Below, piece after piece: positions 8,411-17,020 of a DNA stretch of 64,000 nucleotides. A model generated the notes under the pieces. The model had not been told where the DNA came from. It searched no databases and saw only the letters and a program-made list of their open reading frames with translations. The DNA is from Deferribacteraceae bacterium UBA6793 (lineage in GTDB: Bacteria; Chrysiogenota; Deferribacteres; Deferribacterales; Geovibrionaceae): the NCBI GenBank assembly GCA_002452405.1, contig DKFP01000015.1, positions 32,361 through 96,360 of the forward strand. Direction: 5' to 3'. Each line of letters starts with the position of its first letter. Within the stretch, counting starts at the first letter, position 1. The translations under genes were made by a program, and so were the position numbers.

Positions 8411-9408
8411 GACCTGCTGCTCCTGCTGAGAAGATAGAGGAAGAACGGCGCCCCCACAAAAGCCATTACCACACCAACAGGGAGTTCATATGGTGCAAAG
8501 ACCACCCTCGCCGCCGTATCCGCGAATATAACTATGATTCCGCCGAAAACCGCGCTGAAAGGTATCAGGAAACGGTTGTCAGAACCTATAATAAGTCTTG
8601 TTATGTGAGGAACGATAAGCCCCACGAACCCCAGAAGCCCAGCCACGCTGACAGCGGAAGCGGCGAGCAGTGCCGCAAGCATCGTCAGCAGGAATTTCAC
8701 CCGCTCAACGGAAACACCCAGCCCGCGGGCAACATCGTCACCCAGCATAAGGATATTGAGATACCTTGCCCCTATTCCTGCGCCGAACAGCCCAAGAATA
8801 GTATAGGGCAGTATCATCTTGACGTGTATCCAGCTTTTGCCGCTGAGAGAACCCGCCATCCAGTTCACGGTGCCCTGCACCCTGTCGCTGTAAAGCACTG
8901 TGAAACAGGACATAAAAGCACCGAGGAAAGCGGCGAGAGCCACCCCCGCCAATATGAGCCGGAGGGAGTGGGCACCGCCTTCGTAAGCCAGAAAGTAAAT
9001 TACAAGAGAGGTGACAAGTGCCCCTATGAACGCCGCAGGAGGAACCAAATGCGTTAACGAGGGCAAAAGTATCATCACCGCCATAGCGAAAAGTCCGGCA
9101 CCCGCCGTAACGCCGACAATGCCGGGGTCGGCAAGGGGATTTTTCAGAACAGCCTGAAGGATAGCGCCTGACAGTGCGAGGTTAACGCCAACAAAAGCGC
9201 CTGTGATTATCCTCGGCAGCCGGATGTTCATCAGCACATGGTACATGCCGTCGGTCTGAACACCAGCGAAAATCCGCGCCATATCGCCCAGAGATATGTC
9301 AACCGTTCCCGTTATGACGCTGACGATAAATCCCGTCGCCAGCAGCATCAGACCGACGGCTCCGGTCATGAGCCGCCTTTTAGCGTCGCTGTCTGTAAAT
9401 TCTCTCAC
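8407..9408 (-). CDS. FecCD-family importer permease
   Basis: A 333-residue, roughly ten-helix permease of the BtuC/FhuB/FecCD family. Typical family stretches are RLPRIITGAFVGVNLALSG near the N-terminus and GLLGFVGLIVPHITRLIIG near the C-terminus; the latter contacts the ATPase. It acts as the homodimeric channel of the importer. The gene overlaps both neighbours by four bases, indicating tight co-translation with the binding protein and the ATPase. Confidence 0.92.
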   Translation of the reverse strand: MREFTDSDAKRRLMTGAVGLMLLATGFIVSVITGTVDISLGDMARIFAGVQTDGMYHVLMNIRLPRIITGAFVGVNLALSGAILQAVLKNPLADPGIVGVTAGAGLFAMAVMILLPSLTHLVPPAAFIGALVTSLVIYFLAYEGGAHSLRLILAGVALAAFLGAFMSCFTVLYSDRVQGTVNWMAGSLSGKSWIHVKMILPYTILGLFGAGIGARYLNILMLGDDVARGLGVSVERVKFLLTMLAALLAASAVSVAGLLGFVGLIVPHITRLIIGSDNRFLIPFSAVFGGIIVIFADTAARVVFAPYELPVGVVMAFVGAPFFLYLLSRSSRS

Positions 9409-10337
9409 TTGAACTGCTCCGGATACATCATCTTAGCCAGCCCCAGAACAGCGTCTCCGGTACGGACAGTGGGGTTGTTTCCGTATGTTTCAAAGGGCAG
9501 GCTTACCACTTTTCCGTTTTTAACGGCTGTAAGACCGCTCCATGCCGGATGTTTCGTAAGGCTGGAATCGTTCTTAGCCTGTGTTTTATTGTCGTGGTTT
9601 ATCAGAAAGATATAGTCCGGGTTCTGCATCGTTATGTTTTCAAGGCTCACAGGTGCAAAGCCTCTGGACATTGCCGAACCCGCCATGGGTCCTTTGCTGT
9701 CGGGTTTTGCCCCTGCTGCGATATTGTCGCCGCCCGCCATCTCAAGCATCATACCCGCATAGCTGTCAGGCAGTGCCATGTTATAGCTTTCCGGTGAACC
9801 GTAGAGCACAAGCGCGCGCACCTTTTTAACACCTTTCAGCCTGCTCTGAACTGTTTTCAGCTTATTGTCGATGTCAGCCACAGACTCCGCCGCCTTCGCC
9901 TTGTTACCTGTTATGGTGCCGAATATCTGCACTGTCTCTTTCACCTGCGGCAGTGTCACGGGCGAAAACAGCGCAACCTTTATGCCCGCGCCGTTCAGCG
10001 AAGAACGCAGGGCGACGTGGAACGGAAAATTCATACCTATCACAAGGTCTGCGTTCATGGCGACGATACGCTCGATGTCGGGGTTTTCCACCCTGCCGAC
10101 GTTGGGCACGCCTTTCAGGCGGTTTTCGATATAAACGGGGGTGGTGTTGCTCGCCGCGTATGCTGCCGGAGTGCCTCCCGCCGCAAAGAACATCTCAAGG
10201 TTCGAGCTGTTCAGCACGACGACCTTCTGCGGCTGCTTTTCCAGAGTAACCGTCTGACCTGAGGAATCCTTAAAACTTATCTGTGCAAACGCGGAACCGC
10301 ATAGGAAAACCAGCAATATTACCAGTATATTTTTCAT
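9405..10337 (-). CDS. Periplasmic heme/siderophore-binding protein
   Basis: A 310-residue class III substrate-binding protein (Peripla_BP_2, FepB/BtuF/HmuT-like). A clear signal peptide, MKNILVILLVFLCGSAFA, ends before Gln-Ile, predicting export to the periplasm. No lipobox cysteine is present. The two lobes with a rigid connecting helix are recognisable, e.g. VENPDIERIVAMNADLVIG in the first lobe. It delivers substrate to the FecCD permease. The assignment to heme is inferred from the flanking hutX/hutW genes. Confidence 0.9.
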   Translation of the reverse strand: MKNILVILLVFLCGSAFAQISFKDSSGQTVTLEKQPQKVVVLNSSNLEMFFAAGGTPAAYAASNTTPVYIENRLKGVPNVGRVENPDIERIVAMNADLVIGMNFPFHVALRSSLNGAGIKVALFSPVTLPQVKETVQIFGTITGNKAKAAESVADIDNKLKTVQSRLKGVKKVRALVLYGSPESYNMALPDSYAGMMLEMAGGDNIAAGAKPDSKGPMAGSAMSRGFAPVSLENITMQNPDYIFLINHDNKTQAKNDSSLTKHPAWSGLTAVKNGKVVSLPFETYGNNPTVRTGDAVLGLAKMMYPEQFK

Positions 10338-10825
10338 TGCATCATCCTCTTTTTAAGGGCGTGGAACCTCTCAACCTGTTCATGTTTCAGTTCGTATTTT
10401 TCGTCTCTGCCGACGTGTATCTTAAAAGCTGCGTTTCCCTCTTTGTCGTAAACCTGAACCGACAGGCTCTCCTTGCCCATAAAGGGACGGCTGACGAAAT
10501 GGATGCTGTCGAACTTGTCCGCCATTAGGTGCCCTCCGATGGGTGACGTGTCGGAGTGAAGGTTGAACATGCCGTGGCTGTATGTGCCTTTTGGCAGTTC
10601 ACCCGAAACCTCGCAAATCACGCTGCCGTTGGTTACTATCATAAGGATCTCTCCCCATTCGTTTATGTCGTCCATTATCTCACTGAAGCGAGAGACGCTC
10701 ACCTCGAACGACTGCTCGTCCAGAGCGCGGACGACCTCCCTTTCGGGCACGTTAAGAATCCTTGCCGCCATAACGGTGGCGACGCCCTTTTTCTCGTCAA
10801 GATACTGTTTTATAGTTTCCGTCAT
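10334..10825 (-). CDS. hutX: Heme utilisation carrier protein HutX
   Basis: A 163-residue cytosolic protein of the HutX/HuvX (DUF1008) family. Family members bind heme and pass it to the degrading enzyme. Recognised by SPIGGHLMADKFDSIHFVSR, RPFMGKESLSV and FKIHVGRDEKYEL, all characteristic. The start has AGGAG seven bases upstream. It lies 11 bases after hutW and overlaps the binding-protein gene by four bases, placing heme handling between ring opening and import in one operon. Confidence 0.9.
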   Translation of the reverse strand: MTETIKQYLDEKKGVATVMAARILNVPEREVVRALDEQSFEVSVSRFSEIMDDINEWGEILMIVTNGSVICEVSGELPKGTYSHGMFNLHSDTSPIGGHLMADKFDSIHFVSRPFMGKESLSVQVYDKEGNAAFKIHVGRDEKYELKHEQVERFHALKKRMMQ

Positions 10826-10836
10826 GTTCCATCTCC

Positions 10837-12225
10837 TTAATTCTGTGCGGCAACCTTTGCCACCGAGGGTGTGTATCCGCTGTTGAAATACAGCTCCGTA
10901 ACGTCTATGAGCGACTGAGCCATGTTCACATACCAGAACTGCCCCTGAGGAGTCAGCTTTACTGTGGTGCCCGTGCGCTCAACAAGTTTTCTTTTTTCCC
11001 ATGAATCTATAAGCGGTTCGAAAACCTCAGTCAGCCGAAATCCAGCCTCGCGGTCAACCATATCTCCGCGGAGGTACCCGCAGTCTATCTGACTGGAAAT
11101 CATATTGTGCAGACGCTGACGCTCGTGATTTCTGCTCATACCCATGACGGGCTTGCGCCCCGCCTTTACCATACCCAGATAGGGCTCCAGTGCCATATGG
11201 GTGAAATACCCATGCTGTTGTGTACGACCGCCCGCTCCCGCACCGAAAGCGTGCATCATATGCCCCTGCTTCGTCATGCGGTTATAGAGGCTTCTGTCGC
11301 GTGTATCCCGCACCCAGTGCGCCATGGAAGGCTGCATATAGCCCAACCTCTGCATTACAGAGTGCGCCTTTATAAAATAGACCGCCTGCTGTGCCGTTGT
11401 TGGCGGAGGCGGCAGCTTCTCCTCTTTTATCTTCTCCATAAGTTTGCCGTCGTCGAACACGTTAAGCTGATACAGCGCCATGCCGTCCACACCTATCCTG
11501 TCCGCAGTGAGGATGTCGTCTATGAAGTCCGATTCGCTCTGATAGGGCAGACCGAACATAAGGTCAATGGACACCGCAGCCTCGTTCAGGTTTTTCAGCT
11601 TTTCTATCATCCTGATAACAGTCTCGCCTTCGTCAACTCTGCCGATGGCGCGGCGCGCCTTAGTATCGAATGACTGAACGCCCAGAGAAAAACGGTTGAC
11701 ACCGGCATTCAGACAGGCGTCTATCTTCTCGTCGGTGAGCTGGTAGGTTCTGGTCTCAAAAGTAAATTCGCAGTCGTTGGCAAGGGGCAGGTATTCCTTT
11801 ATACTTTGCAGCATAAGGGAAATCTGCTCCGCACTCAGCGCACCCGGAGTACCGCCTCCGATGTAAACTGCATTTATACTGCCCGACGAGAACAGCGGGA
11901 GATTCGCACAGCTTTTTATCTCCTGCACCAGCGCATTGCTGAAAGCCTCCATCATGTCGGCTTTCGCAAGGTTTTTGAAAAAACCGCAGTATAGGCATCT
12001 GGTCTGGCAGAACGGGATGTTCACATATACCAGTTTGTTCACATCCGAAGCCTGAGAACAGGCTCCCATCCACGCCTTTGCCGCCTCTTCCGGAGCCAGC
12101 GCCTGCCCTTTGCTGCCTGCGTGGACAGTGCGCTTTTTGTCATATGCAGAGGCGAATCCGGTGGAATCCTCGTTGCCGAATATCAGCCTGCGCCTGTCGG
12201 CATCCAGTCCGTTTGTCCAGCTCAT
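10837..12225 (-). CDS. hutW: Radical SAM heme-degrading enzyme (HutW/ChuW family)
   Basis: A 462-residue HemN-like radical SAM protein with the iron-sulfur motif CQTRCLYC (Cys 73, 77, 80), a glycine-rich YIGGGTPG SAM-binding stretch and a HemN C-terminal domain. Its place between a flavodoxin and hutX points to the ChuW/HutW branch. In Escherichia coli that branch opens heme anaerobically by methyl transfer, yielding anaerobilin and free iron. The start at 12225 is chosen because it overlaps the flavodoxin stop (ATGA) and has AAGGTG in front. A coproporphyrinogen dehydrogenase role is less likely because no other heme synthesis gene is near. Confidence 0.87.
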   Translation of the reverse strand: MSWTNGLDADRRRLIFGNEDSTGFASAYDKKRTVHAGSKGQALAPEEAAKAWMGACSQASDVNKLVYVNIPFCQTRCLYCGFFKNLAKADMMEAFSNALVQEIKSCANLPLFSSGSINAVYIGGGTPGALSAEQISLMLQSIKEYLPLANDCEFTFETRTYQLTDEKIDACLNAGVNRFSLGVQSFDTKARRAIGRVDEGETVIRMIEKLKNLNEAAVSIDLMFGLPYQSESDFIDDILTADRIGVDGMALYQLNVFDDGKLMEKIKEEKLPPPPTTAQQAVYFIKAHSVMQRLGYMQPSMAHWVRDTRDRSLYNRMTKQGHMMHAFGAGAGGRTQQHGYFTHMALEPYLGMVKAGRKPVMGMSRNHERQRLHNMISSQIDCGYLRGDMVDREAGFRLTEVFEPLIDSWEKRKLVERTGTTVKLTPQGQFWYVNMAQSLIDVTELYFNSGYTPSVAKVAAQN

Positions 12226-12782
12226 GCCTTCACCTTTGTCCTGTTCAGTTTTTCTATCAGTCCGCAGGCGAACTCCCAGCACTCAACCTTGCTCATCAGC
12301 GTTCTGGGCTTTTTGCGTTCCGCCGCCTCTGTTTCCGTCATACCTATCATTTTGTAAAACTGCTCAATGCCCTTTCTGTCTTTCTCGTTCATGGCGGAAA
12401 ACACCATCTGACCGTGGAGCATTTCGCAGCCGATAACGCTGTCACCGAGCTGCTGTGCGTATTTTTCAAGCATTATTATTCCGCCGTGGCTTTTTCCCTT
12501 GTGCATTATGGGTTCAGTTTTCATCGCCACACCGAAAAGTGCCGTTTTTGTGCCTTTCAGACTGTCCGAATGCGCTTCCATATAATCCTCAAGCTCCTTC
12601 AGAAACCCGTGGTTATAAATACCGGAGCCGAGGAGTACGAGATCGTACCCCTCAGCCCCTTCTGCATCTGCCGCATTCTCAAGCCTGACCGTAAAGCCCT
12701 CCGATTCAAGCCTTTCAGCTATCCAGCCGGAAATCTCCCGCGATGAACCATAGCGCGTCGCGTATACTATCTTTACAGTCAT
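12222..12782 (-). CDS. Flavodoxin-domain protein of the heme operon
   Basis: A 186-residue flavodoxin-fold protein. The FMN phosphate-binding loop is YATRYGSSREIS at the N-terminus, and LLGSGIYNHGFL follows as the second FMN loop. It resembles the HemG/flavodoxin_5 group. Overlap with hutW by four bases suggests it supplies electrons to the radical SAM enzyme or acts on the opened tetrapyrrole, as described for flavodoxin-like partners in other anaerobic heme operons. A menaquinone-dependent protoporphyrinogen oxidase role is an alternative. Confidence 0.8.
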   Translation of the reverse strand: MTVKIVYATRYGSSREISGWIAERLESEGFTVRLENAADAEGAEGYDLVLLGSGIYNHGFLKELEDYMEAHSDSLKGTKTALFGVAMKTEPIMHKGKSHGGIIMLEKYAQQLGDSVIGCEMLHGQMVFSAMNEKDRKGIEQFYKMIGMTETEAAERKKPRTLMSKVECWEFACGLIEKLNRTKVKA

Positions 12783-12791
12783 ATCGTTTCC

Positions 12792-14846
12792 TTAAAACTC
12801 TATTCCGGCTTTCAGAACGTAGTGTCTGCCGGGTTCAACAAGCGCCTCTGTGGCACCCGCTAGATAATAGTCCTCGTCGTTCAGGTTCAGCGCTTCCGCA
12901 GCAACAATCAGCCTGCGTCCGCTGTCGAAGGTATAAGTACCGGACACGGAAAGGTTATATGTGCTGTAGCCTGAATCCTCAGTGATAGTACCTGTGGAAT
13001 CCTCAGTTTCCGCCGTTTCAGCATATCTGACATACAGGTCAGCGTTCAGACCGAGGTTCTTGCCGATGTTTCTGGAATATTCAACCCCATATCTGGCGTA
13101 TTTCTCAGGGCTTCCAACTTTTGTTGTACTGAAAGTGCCGTAGTCATAGTCGCGTTTGATGAGCGTCGCCTCAACGTAGGGACGGAAATCCGCTATTGTG
13201 TAACCGACTATCATCTCAAGACCTTTCGTTGTCGCATCGTTCACATTGGTGTAAACGTTTGCATATCCGCTCGCAGTTGTCGGGTCTGTTATTTTCACGG
13301 TTGTTATGTAGTCCTTCGCCTTGCTGTAGAAGAGTGAAAGGTCGGCATCCAGACCGCTTCCGGCATATCTCACACCCACTTCGTAGTTTGTGCTTGTTTC
13401 GGAATCGAGGTCTTTGTTGGATTTCGTAGGCGTGCTGCTGCCGTGGGTTGTGCCCATGTAAAGCTGTTGCAGGTTGGGCGTTCTGTAGCCTGTTGCTACC
13501 TGCGCGCGGAAGACTGTATTTTTGATGCCGTTATACATAAGAGAAAGGCTTCCAACCGTACTGTCCGTATCGGAGCTGCCTGTGGTCAGACCTGCCTTGT
13601 TTGTGCTCTCAAGCTCAGTCTCGGTTTTAGTGTAGCGAAGACCGCCAGTCAGAACGAAGTCATTAGCTATAACCTGCTCATCCTGTGCGAAAAATGACCA
13701 TGAGGACTGGTTTGCATCACTCTTTGAATCAACGGGTGTTGTCGCCATGAAGTTAAGGATGTTCTCCTTCGCCTCAAGGTCGTCTTTCATGTATTCAACT
13801 CCCGCTATCAGCAGGTTTGAATCGGAGAAGTTAAAGTTCGCCTGCGCATTGAAACCCACTGAATCCATGTCGTTCTTAGTTGTGGAAAGATACTTGGTGC
13901 TCATGGGTCCCATCATCATATACATGTTATTGATGAATTTTTTGTAGGTGTTCTGAGTGTACGCGTCCACACGCAGACGGCTGAGAACGGAACCTTCGTT
14001 GTTCATCTCAAAATATGCCTGAGTCTTCTCTCTGTCCCAGTCTGGAAGATCCATCTCCATTTTCATATCACCCGCGGACATATCCGCGTCCTCATATCCG
14101 GTCTTCACTTCATTGTCTGAATGATAGACGGTATGCTCCACACCGACGTCGTATTTTTTATTTTTAAAACCGACCATGCCTCTGTAGTTTGTGCTTTCAA
14201 ATTTTGTGTTATCCACTTTGTCGCCGTCGGAATCCCTGCGGTCGCCCTGATCAACGGAAGTCGCCTCAAGTCTGTAATAGAAACCCTTCAACCCTCCGTA
14301 AAGCGAAATGGAGTTGCTGGTTCCCTCCGTTCCTGTGTCATACACTGTGGTGAACGACCCCTGAATGACTCTCGTGCCGCCCTTTTTGGTGATAACGTTG
14401 ATAACGCCGCCGATAGCCTCTGAACCGTACAGAACGGATGCGGGTCCTTTTATCACCTCAACGCGCTCAATGGAATTGACATCCACAAGAAGAGGCGCCC
14501 CGTCCATGGATTTCTGTTCGGAAATCTTAACACCGTCAACCATTATCAGCGTTCTTGATGCGCTCTCGCCTCTGAGACTGAGACGGAATATACCCGCTGA
14601 ACCCGTGGACGAAAGCTGAACACCGGGAATGTCCTTCAAAAGGTCTGCGAGAGTCGCAGCGCCGGATTTTGCAATCTCCTCCTCGGTTATTACCGAAAGG
14701 GTCATGGGGACTTCTGCGGCTTTTTTCTCTGTTCTTGTCGCCGTAACGAGAACCTCATTCTGTTTCAGCTGCGTGGTCTCCGCCGCCATTGCGGACACAG
14801 ACACCATAAGCGCGCAAAGAAACATTAACAGTTTCCTACCTGCCAT
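12792..14846 (-). CDS. TonB-dependent outer-membrane receptor, probably for heme
   Basis: A 684-residue receptor. A signal peptide (about residues 1-21) is followed by a TonB-box-like NEVLVTATRTEK and a plug domain (about 45-155) that includes SIERVEVIKGPASVLYGSEA and IGGVINVITKKGG. A 22-stranded beta-barrel follows, ending in an aromatic residue (GIEF), as usual for outer-membrane insertion. It transports its ligand into the periplasm using TonB-ExbBD energy. The heme assignment follows from the downstream genes; a siderophore receptor cannot be excluded. AGGAG lies upstream of the start. No good Fur box was seen directly before it. Confidence 0.9.
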   Translation of the reverse strand: MAGRKLLMFLCALMVSVSAMAAETTQLKQNEVLVTATRTEKKAAEVPMTLSVITEEEIAKSGAATLADLLKDIPGVQLSSTGSAGIFRLSLRGESASRTLIMVDGVKISEQKSMDGAPLLVDVNSIERVEVIKGPASVLYGSEAIGGVINVITKKGGTRVIQGSFTTVYDTGTEGTSNSISLYGGLKGFYYRLEATSVDQGDRRDSDGDKVDNTKFESTNYRGMVGFKNKKYDVGVEHTVYHSDNEVKTGYEDADMSAGDMKMEMDLPDWDREKTQAYFEMNNEGSVLSRLRVDAYTQNTYKKFINNMYMMMGPMSTKYLSTTKNDMDSVGFNAQANFNFSDSNLLIAGVEYMKDDLEAKENILNFMATTPVDSKSDANQSSWSFFAQDEQVIANDFVLTGGLRYTKTETELESTNKAGLTTGSSDTDSTVGSLSLMYNGIKNTVFRAQVATGYRTPNLQQLYMGTTHGSSTPTKSNKDLDSETSTNYEVGVRYAGSGLDADLSLFYSKAKDYITTVKITDPTTASGYANVYTNVNDATTKGLEMIVGYTIADFRPYVEATLIKRDYDYGTFSTTKVGSPEKYARYGVEYSRNIGKNLGLNADLYVRYAETAETEDSTGTITEDSGYSTYNLSVSGTYTFDSGRRLIVAAEALNLNDEDYYLAGATEALVEPGRHYVLKAGIEF

Positions 14847-14906
14847 ACGAAATATCTCCTGTTGGTTTTTTTGGAATTCTAAGATTCTCTGAATTATTTA
14901 CGGTCA

Positions 14907-14922
14907 GCTCCGGATACGGAGC
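14907..14922. other. Small GC hairpin between the zinc-ribbon ORF and the receptor gene
   Basis: GCTCCG pairs with CGGAGC around a four-base loop. There is no T-run on the minus strand, so it is not a clear terminator. It may act as a processing site or as a stop that trims read-through from tonB into the receptor gene. Confidence 0.3.
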
Positions 14923-14945
14923 CGTTTATCGCCTTTTGGAATACG

Positions 14946-15101
14946 TCACTTTTTTGAGGTCTGTGCCGCTATGACCTGTATAAACCCGCATTTGGGACAC
15001 TTCACCTCTACCGCGCGAACAAGCCCTTTCATAAGCAGCCTGCCGCACCTTCGGCATCGTATTTCCTCTTTGAAAAGCGGGATAGCCTCGTTGGTGTTCA
15101 T
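14946..15101 (-). CDS. 51-residue Com-like zinc-ribbon protein
   Basis: A very short ORF that starts two bases after the tonB stop. It encodes two CxxC knuckles, CRRCG at residues 16-20 and CPKCG at 35-39, separated by a basic stretch (RLLMKGLVRAVEVK). This spacing resembles the Com family of phage-derived zinc-finger regulators that bind nucleic acid. No clear Shine-Dalgarno is present, so translation is probably coupled to tonB. Its function in the heme island is unknown. Confidence rests on the intact four-cysteine pattern and the position, not on length. Confidence 0.7.
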   Translation of the reverse strand: MNTNEAIPLFKEEIRCRRCGRLLMKGLVRAVEVKCPKCGFIQVIAAQTSKK

Positions 15102-15103
15102 TA

Positions 15104-15802
15104 TCATTCTGTCAGCCTGTAATTTATTGGTATGATTACCGTAAACTGCTCTCCCGATCCTTTTTCGAAGGGGAAAACAGATTTAATAAGCCTCATAGCT
15201 TCTTCGTCAAGCAGATTGAAACCGCTGGACTGCTGCACAGACGAGGAAACAAGCGAACCGTCTGCACCTATCACAGCCCTGATATGCACAACACCTTCAA
15301 AACCCTTCCGGCGTGCCATATAGGGGTATTTTTTGTTGCTTTCCAGCCTGCTGCCAAGCCTGTTCTGATATCCGGAGTAGTCAAACGCGGACTTCTGTTT
15401 CACAGGTTCCACAGGTCTCAGCACAGGCATCTCAACCGGTTTAGGAGCCGCCTGCACCTGCTTTACAGGTTCTGCCGGAACAGTTTCCTGAATCGGCAAA
15501 GGGGTGGCAGTTTCCGCAATAGGAGAAGGTTTAGCAACAGCCGCTTTAACAACCTGTTTTTCAACTGTTTTTTGCTGCTTAACAGGCTTTGGAGGAACGG
15601 GCTCGACCATGGGCAGAGGCTCAACCTCCGGTTTATCCGGAACGGGAGCGTGTTTCAGCAACACCCGCATTATCTCCTCTTTTCTGTCCATCCTCTCTTC
15701 AATACTGAACGTGCCAAGCCAGAAGTGCAGACCCAGCGACAAAAAAATACAAAGAACATAAGCTCTGACCGAACTGTTTTTTATCCCTTCATCGTACCTC
15801 AT
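15104..15802 (-). CDS. tonB: Energy transducer TonB
   Basis: About 232 residues. A single N-terminal membrane anchor (AYVLCIFLSLGLHFWLGTF) is followed by a long proline/lysine/valine-rich periplasmic spacer (VEPVPPKPVKQQ and similar). The C-terminal TonB domain contains NKKYPYMARRKGFEGVVHI, in which the YP motif is conserved. It carries the proton-motive energy of ExbBD to the outer-membrane receptor. Upstream ATG codons at 15826 and 15808 exist, but the first lies inside a Fur box and neither has a ribosome site, so 15802 is preferred; the start remains uncertain. Confidence 0.9.
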   Translation of the reverse strand: MRYDEGIKNSSVRAYVLCIFLSLGLHFWLGTFSIEERMDRKEEIMRVLLKHAPVPDKPEVEPLPMVEPVPPKPVKQQKTVEKQVVKAAVAKPSPIAETATPLPIQETVPAEPVKQVQAAPKPVEMPVLRPVEPVKQKSAFDYSGYQNRLGSRLESNKKYPYMARRKGFEGVVHIRAVIGADGSLVSSSVQQSSGFNLLDEEAMRLIKSVFPFEKGSGEQFTVIIPINYRLTE

Positions 15803-15811
15803 TTCCATAAT

Positions 15812-15830
15812 GATACTGATTATCATTATC
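15812..15830 (-). promoter_or_regulatory. Fur box upstream of tonB
   Basis: Read on the minus strand the 19 bases are GATAATGATAATCAGTATC, which differ from the classical Fur consensus (GATAATGATAATCATTATC) at one position. The site sits ten bases before the preferred tonB start. It predicts iron-dependent repression of tonB and, by read-through, of the following heme genes. Confidence 0.88.
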
Positions 15831-15864
15831 TAATTCCAGTGTCAACACAAAAACACAGTAAGGA

Positions 15865-16275
15865 CTAATTTTGTCCTGAAACGTCGTCCGTGAGGAACGC
15901 TACTGATTCCGCACCTGATTCCTTAGCAATATCCATAACCTTCACAATACGCCCGAAATCAACACTTTTGTCCGCCGAAACGTTCACAATCTTTTCGTCG
16001 GCAGCCGCAAGTTTTCTGCCCAGCATCATGCGCAGATGGACATCGTCCACGGGATAATCATTAAGATAAACGCTGCCGTCGGACTTTACGGCGATGGTCA
16101 GTTCGTCCTGCTTAACCTGCTGGGCGGTGCTGCTTTCGGGCAGTTCCGTCTTTACGGCGGGGATACTGAAAACCGATGTGAGAAGGAAAAAAATGAGCAG
16201 TAGAAAGACCATATCTATCATTGGGGTCATATCCGGCGAACTATTCTTTTTGTGAAAGATATCAAAATCAATCAT
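15865..16275 (-). CDS. exbD: Biopolymer transport protein ExbD
   Basis: A 136-residue ExbD/TolR protein with one N-terminal transmembrane helix (PMIDMVFLLLIFFLLTSVF). This contains the essential aspartate of the proton channel, followed by a periplasmic domain. It forms the TonB motor with ExbB. The ATG at 16275 is chosen because an upstream frame extension lacks a ribosome site and would reach far into exbB. With this start it overlaps the exbB end by eight bases. Confidence 0.92.
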   Translation of the reverse strand: MIDFDIFHKKNSSPDMTPMIDMVFLLLIFFLLTSVFSIPAVKTELPESSTAQQVKQDELTIAVKSDGSVYLNDYPVDDVHLRMMLGRKLAAADEKIVNVSADKSVDFGRIVKVMDIAKESGAESVAFLTDDVSGQN

Positions 16276-16882
16276 GGAGTTTCTCCAGAACACGCACCAT
16301 CTCCTCACCCCTTATCTTGAGGTTTACGGCTTTCGTGTGCAGACTTTTTTCAAAGAAATGATAGATTATCAGCGCAGGAATACCCACGAACAGCCCGGCA
16401 ATGGTGGTTATGAGAGCCTCCCATATGCCTCCGGCGAGCAGAGCGGGATCAACCGCACCCTTATAAGCGGCAACAGTGTGAAAAGCAGCCGCCATGCCCA
16501 AAACAGTCCCGAAAAGCCCCATCATAGGGGCAACGCGCCCGATAAGCTCCATAACATGCAAGTGTTTGGCATATCGTTGAAGCTCCTGAACGCCGCGGTT
16601 GGTGATTATGTGTTCCATGTCATGCCTGCTGACCTCCGCATGGCGCAGCGCTTCGGCAAAAACGCGCTCGATCTCGCCCTTTGCACCGTCCAGACGCAGT
16701 TTAGCATCCGCTGTTTTCCCTTCGGAAACGAATTTCAGCGCCGCCAGATAGTTGTCCCTGTGTCCCCTGTTCGCCAGAAAGAACCACAGCCTTTCCAGAA
16801 AAACTGTCAGCAGGATTACGGAGCAGAAAGCGAGGGGATACATCATTATCCCGCCCTTTTGAATAAAATAGGCAAGGTTCAT
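16268..16882 (-). CDS. exbB: Biopolymer transport protein ExbB (MotA/TolQ/ExbB family)
   Basis: A 204-residue inner-membrane protein with three transmembrane helices. The conserved TolQ/ExbB stretch is around IGRVAPMMGLFGTVLGMAAAF, and a second pore helix is at GIWEALITTIAGLFVGIPAL. It builds the proton-conducting pentamer around ExbD that energises TonB. A good GGAGGAG ribosome site lies upstream, and a Fur box lies just beyond, so this is probably the first gene of the iron-regulated island. Confidence 0.93.
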   Translation of the reverse strand: MNLAYFIQKGGIMMYPLAFCSVILLTVFLERLWFFLANRGHRDNYLAALKFVSEGKTADAKLRLDGAKGEIERVFAEALRHAEVSRHDMEHIITNRGVQELQRYAKHLHVMELIGRVAPMMGLFGTVLGMAAAFHTVAAYKGAVDPALLAGGIWEALITTIAGLFVGIPALIIYHFFEKSLHTKAVNLKIRGEEMVRVLEKLHD

Positions 16883-16898
16883 CTCTCCTCCAATATTA

Positions 16899-16917
16899 GA
16901 TAATGATTTTCAATATC
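16899..16917 (-). promoter_or_regulatory. Fur box upstream of exbB
   Basis: On the minus strand the site reads GATATTGAAAATCATTATC, matching 17 of 19 positions of the Fur consensus. It lies 17 bases before the exbB ATG and overlaps the expected promoter. Together with the tonB box it marks the whole region to 6070 as iron-responsive. Confidence 0.82.
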
Positions 16918-17020
16918 AACACAATCGTGCAATGTCAAGAGGTTTAATGTACAGTGGTCTGTAAGATACAGGGAAGACGGGAGAAAGATGATAGCGATTA
17001 AACACAGCTGTGAGCAGCTG

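Noticed and set aside
14847..14906. A Fur box directly upstream of the TonB-dependent receptor
   Set aside because: The best match is poor and broken; control by read-through from the two upstream Fur-box promoters is a better explanation.
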